Assembly (NCBI GenBank): GCA_038234045.1
Contig: JBBSUX010000132.1
Coordinates: forward strand, 1 to 9,392
Reading direction: 5' to 3'
Length of the DNA stretch: 9,392 nucleotides
DNA from: JBBSUX01 sp038234045
Lineage (GTDB): Bacteria > Pseudomonadota > Gammaproteobacteria > Burkholderiales > Burkholderiaceae_C
Shown: in pieces, positions 7,207 through 9,392 of the stretch
Layout of the letters: the number at the start of each line of letters is the position of its first letter
How positions within the stretch are numbered: position 1 is the first letter of the stretch
Translations under genes and position numbers: made by a program
Notes under the pieces: generated by a model
Told to the model about the DNA's origin: nothing
The model's database searches: none
Seen by the model: only the letters and a program-made list of their open reading frames with translations

Positions 7207-8112
7207 TTATTCGTATGCTTCCATCGGTTTATCCGTGGGATTAGCCCACGCCGCTTTTGTCTGAGGAGTCGGTGCCAAACCGACCGTCACATTGTTGGGC
7301 GGAATCGGTTGCATGAACCATTTGTCATAGATCCGCGCCACTTCGCCGTTCTTGGCCAGTGAGACCACGCTTTCATCAACGAGCTTCTTGAAGGGGGCGT
7401 CATCCTTACGGATCATGATGGCGAGCGGCTCAACGCTCAATACGGCATCGAGAATCTTGTACTGGGACGGATCTTTGCTCCTTGAGATCATGAACGCAAG
7501 GATCTGGCCATCTGCAGCGAATGCGCCGGCTCGGTCGCTATCAAGAAGCAGGAACCCATCGGCATTGTCTTTAGCGTAAACCTCGGTGAAGTCTTCGCCG
7601 CTATCGCGCTTCAGTTTGCGCAACGCTTGCACGGAAGTGCTTCCCGCTGTGGCCGCAACCGACTTACCAGGTAACTGCTTCGGAGACGAGATCCCGGACG
7701 CTGTTTTGACCGCGATCCGAACCCCTTCGATGTAAAGAGTAGGCGCGAAGGCTACGTCCTTCTGACGAGCGGCATTGTTGGTCGTCGTTCCGCATTCGAT
7801 GTCAACCGTTCCGTTCTGTACCAGCGGAATGCGGTTTTGCGGCGTCACGAGTTGGTATCTGACGTCGAGCTTGTCGAGTTGGAGCGATTTCTGAATGTCA
7901 GAAATGATGTGGTCGCAAACCTCGACGTAAAAGCCCGTGTATTTGCCAGGGCCCAGCGAAAACGACATCGCGCCGGAGGCATCGCGAACACCCATCGTGA
8001 TCGACTTGGATTGCTTGATCTTCTGCAACGTATCAGTCTGTGCCATTGCCGATCCGCAGACAAAGGCGATGAGGGAAGCAAGCGCGGCGCGCTTCAAAAG
8101 GATGCGTGTCAT
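7207..8112 (-). CDS. GltI-like periplasmic amino-acid-binding protein of ABC transporter
   Basis: This is a solute-binding protein of the polar amino acid (glutamate/aspartate) type, which would bind substrate in the periplasm and deliver it to an inner-membrane ABC permease. From the ATG at 8112 it has 301 residues, the usual length for GltI. A Sec signal peptide is clear: KR, hydrophobic core to about 18, and cleavage expected after AMA (22-24). The block TPQNRIPLVQNGTVDIECGT (90-109) followed by TTNN is the family signature, and the end (DKWFMQPIPPNNV) also matches GltI. A TTG at 8124 would extend it by four residues but overlaps the preceding stop. It follows the VOC gene by 8 bases, so it is second in an operon. 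No permease or ATPase gene is adjacent, so it is an orphan here. The actual ligand cannot be read from sequence. Confidence 0.93.
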   Translation of the reverse strand: MTRILLKRAALASLIAFVCGSAMAQTDTLQKIKQSKSITMGVRDASGAMSFSLGPGKYTGFYVEVCDHIISDIQKSLQLDKLDVRYQLVTPQNRIPLVQNGTVDIECGTTTNNAARQKDVAFAPTLYIEGVRIAVKTASGISSPKQLPGKSVAATAGSTSVQALRKLKRDSGEDFTEVYAKDNADGFLLLDSDRAGAFAADGQILAFMISRSKDPSQYKILDAVLSVEPLAIMIRKDDAPFKKLVDESVVSLAKNGEVARIYDKWFMQPIPPNNVTVGLAPTPQTKAAWANPTDKPMEAYE

Positions 8113-8120
8113 GGCGACTT

Positions 8121-8564
8121 TCAATGGGCAAACAATGAGCTCAAATCCGCGAACGACTTCATCTCGATCGCGTTGCCTGAAGGATCCAGGAAAAACATCG
8201 TTGCCTGCTCCCCGACCTCACCCTTGAAACGTACGTACGGCTCTATGACGAATTTTGTCTTGCGGGCCACCAGCTTGTCGGCCATGGCCTGCCACTGATC
8301 CATCGGTACGATCGCGCCAAAGTGACGCACCGGCACGTCATGCCCGTCGACAGCACTGCTCTTGTTGTGTCCGCATTCATCGGGCGCTAGGTGGGCGACG
8401 ATCTGATGCCCGTAAAAGTCGAAATCAACCCACTCCGGAGCGCTGCGGCCCTCGGGGCATCCCAGAATATCTCCGTAGAACGCTCGTGCTTCGGCGATGT
8501 CCCGCACTGGAAACGCCAGGTGAAAAGGAATCCGGGTACTGGCCGAAGTAACATTCGTCGTCAT
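8121..8564 (-). CDS. VOC (glyoxalase/dioxygenase superfamily) protein
   Basis: This 147-residue protein has the paired beta-alpha-beta-beta-beta modules of the vicinal oxygen chelate fold. Module one is FHLAFPVRDIAEARAFYGDI with EWVDFDFYGHQIVAHL; module two is RHFGAIVPMDQWQAMADKL with ATMFFLDPSGNAIEMKSF. His15, His81 and Glu134 fall at the usual metal-ligand positions, so a metal-dependent enzyme is plausible (lyase, isomerase or dioxygenase; the sequence does not say which). No signal peptide is seen, so it is cytoplasmic. The ATG at 8564 has only a weak purine-rich stretch (AAAGCGAG) upstream. It is the first gene of a tight pair with the periplasmic binding protein, which suggests that the transported compound or a derivative could be its substrate; this is inference. 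Confidence 0.9.
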   Translation of the reverse strand: MTTNVTSASTRIPFHLAFPVRDIAEARAFYGDILGCPEGRSAPEWVDFDFYGHQIVAHLAPDECGHNKSSAVDGHDVPVRHFGAIVPMDQWQAMADKLVARKTKFVIEPYVRFKGEVGEQATMFFLDPSGNAIEMKSFADLSSLFAH

Positions 8565-8732
8565 GTCGATAGCTCGCTTTCTTGAAATGATGGCGCCACT
8601 TTACGCAGCACTCGGCACCACCGAAAGCGATATATTTTCGCGCTCAGAACAGATTTATGTGATGAATGAGAAAGCGGCCATCATGGCCTGCCCAGGTTTT
8701 CCAGACGCCGAACCGGGTTCAGGGGCGTACCA
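8565..8732. promoter_or_regulatory. Divergent control region between VOC operon and esterase gene
   Basis: The 168 bases between divergent starts should hold promoters for both directions. Visible elements are an inverted repeat CGAAA-N9-TTTCG (8622-8640) that encloses a TATATT hexamer, a TTTC-TT-GAAA dyad at 8578-8587, and a perfect GGCCAT-C-ATGGCC palindrome (8676-8688). No good -35/-10 pair can be assigned. The first repeat could be an operator, but no binding protein is shown by the sequence. Confidence 0.35.
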
Positions 8733-8736
8733 ATGA
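8662..8736 (+). CDS. Possible 24-residue leader peptide overlapping esterase start
   Basis: A small frame begins with ATG at 8662 (MNEKAAIMACPG...) and ends with TGA at 8734-8736, which overlaps the esterase ATG as ATGA. That four-base overlap is the classic arrangement for translational coupling. The Shine-Dalgarno before it is weak and no family is recognised, so it may be chance; it could also be the remnant of a longer upstream gene. Confidence 0.25.
   Translation: MNEKAAIMACPGFPDAEPGSGAYQ
8721..8725 (+). promoter_or_regulatory. Ribosome binding site of esterase gene
   Basis: AGGGG lies 7 bases before ATG 8733 and favours that start over the in-frame ATG at 8763. An in-frame stop at 8667-8669, with no start codon between it and 8733, limits any extension. 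Confidence 0.55.
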
Positions 8737-9392
8737 GGCGGGCCGCCGTCCTCACCCCACGCATGGCCGACGTGCTCGATCGCATGGCGCGCGCTGGACA
8801 TCCTCCCCTTCACACGCTTCAACCCGCCGCTGCCAAGCAGGCGTACGAAAAGGCTGCACAGGTGCTTGAGGTGCCGAAACCGGTGCTTGAGCGCGTGCAG
8901 GATTTCAACATCATCGCCCGCGACGGCTGGCAACTGGGAGCGCGCCTTTATGCGCCAACCCACGCGCTGCTGCCGGTATTGATTTTTTTCCACGGCGGCG
9001 GCTTCACCGTTGGCAGCATCGCCACGCATGACACGCTCTGCCGCAGCTTGAGCCAGCAAAGCGGCTGCGCCGTCGTGTCGATTGACTATCGCTTGGCGCC
9101 GGAGCACCGGTTTCCGACCGCGTCGAACGATGCGTGGGATGCCGTCACGTTCCTCGCGGGGCAGGGCGCATCGCTCGGGCTCGATCCTTCGCGCATCGCC
9201 CTCGGCGGCGACAGCGCGGGCGGCACCTTGGCGGCGGTCTGCGCCATCCTCGCGCGCGATGCGGGTTTATTGATCGCCCTGCAGCTGCTGATCTATCCCG
9301 GGACAGCCGCGCACCAGGACACCGCGTCGCACCGGCGCTTTAGGGATGGGCCGCTGCTTTCGGAGCCGCTCATCAACTACTTTTTTGGCCAC
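8733..9392 (+). CDS. Alpha/beta hydrolase, hormone-sensitive-lipase family esterase (3' end beyond window)
   Basis: This is a carboxylesterase or lipase of the bacterial HSL family (alpha/beta hydrolase fold-3). The window holds the first 220 codons and the frame is open at the edge. Residues 87-90 form the HGGG oxyanion motif (FFHGGGFTVGS), 119-128 the conserved YRLAPEHRFP, and 159-163 the nucleophile elbow GDSAG with Ser161 as the catalytic serine. The acid and histidine of the triad lie beyond the window. An N-terminal cap helix region (about 12-50) is present. No signal peptide is visible, so a cytoplasmic enzyme acting on short-chain esters is likely. It is divergent from the VOC operon and preceded by a good AGGGG site. 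Confidence 0.93.
   Translation, partial: MRRAAVLTPRMADVLDRMARAGHPPLHTLQPAAAKQAYEKAAQVLEVPKPVLERVQDFNIIARDGWQLGARLYAPTHALLPVLIFFHGGGFTVGSIATHDTLCRSLSQQSGCAVVSIDYRLAPEHRFPTASNDAWDAVTFLAGQGASLGLDPSRIALGGDSAGGTLAAVCAILARDAGLLIALQLLIYPGTAAHQDTASHRRFRDGPLLSEPLINYFFGH

Noticed and set aside
8676..8688. GGCCAT-C-ATGGCC palindrome treated as a definite operator
   Set aside because: Six-base arms are expected by chance once or twice in a window of this size; mentioned only as part of the control region.

Overview
The window is GC-rich, densely coded DNA typical of a beta-proteobacterium of the order Burkholderiales. The Tex protein, the HDOD protein and a degenerate palindromic repeat inside tex point most to the Comamonadaceae; this placement is an inference from protein style and the repeat, not from a marker gene. 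Nine protein-coding genes are supported, the first and last of them cut by the window edges. I see no rRNA, tRNA, CRISPR array, insertion sequence or phage gene.

Left part (1-1456, minus strand): a small uncharacterised membrane protein lies upstream of a KefB/KefC-type cation:proton antiporter gene that runs off the left edge. The antiporter frame is open, but the protein jumps from its second membrane segment to its last membrane segments plus the TrkA-N (RCK) domain. About 250-260 residues of ion-translocating core are missing in frame. This is the most striking anomaly in the window.

Centre (1682-6184, plus strand): tex (S1/YqgF/HhH nucleic-acid-binding protein), an HDOD-domain signalling protein with a good ribosome binding site, and a patatin-like hydrolase 6 bases after it. 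The last two look like one operon. The tex gene carries, within its YqgF domain, an AT-richer stretch with rare codons that resembles a Comamonadaceae palindromic repeat and has stayed in frame.

Right-centre (6198-8564): a LysR-type regulator (plus strand) faces a two-gene minus-strand operon made of a VOC/glyoxalase-fold protein followed 8 bases later by a GltI-like periplasmic amino-acid-binding protein. There is no permease or ATPase gene beside it. Parts of this block are less GC-rich than tex, so it may be a separately acquired metabolic module; whether the LysR protein controls the operon is not shown by the sequence.

Right edge (8565-9392): a divergent control region with two short inverted repeats, a possible 24-codon leader frame whose stop overlaps the next start (ATGA), and the first 220 codons of a hormone-sensitive-lipase-type esterase.

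I do not find a clear new multi-gene system. The best leads are the internally deleted antiporter, the repeat absorbed into tex, the orphan VOC-plus-binding-protein pair, and the possible leader peptide coupled to the esterase.
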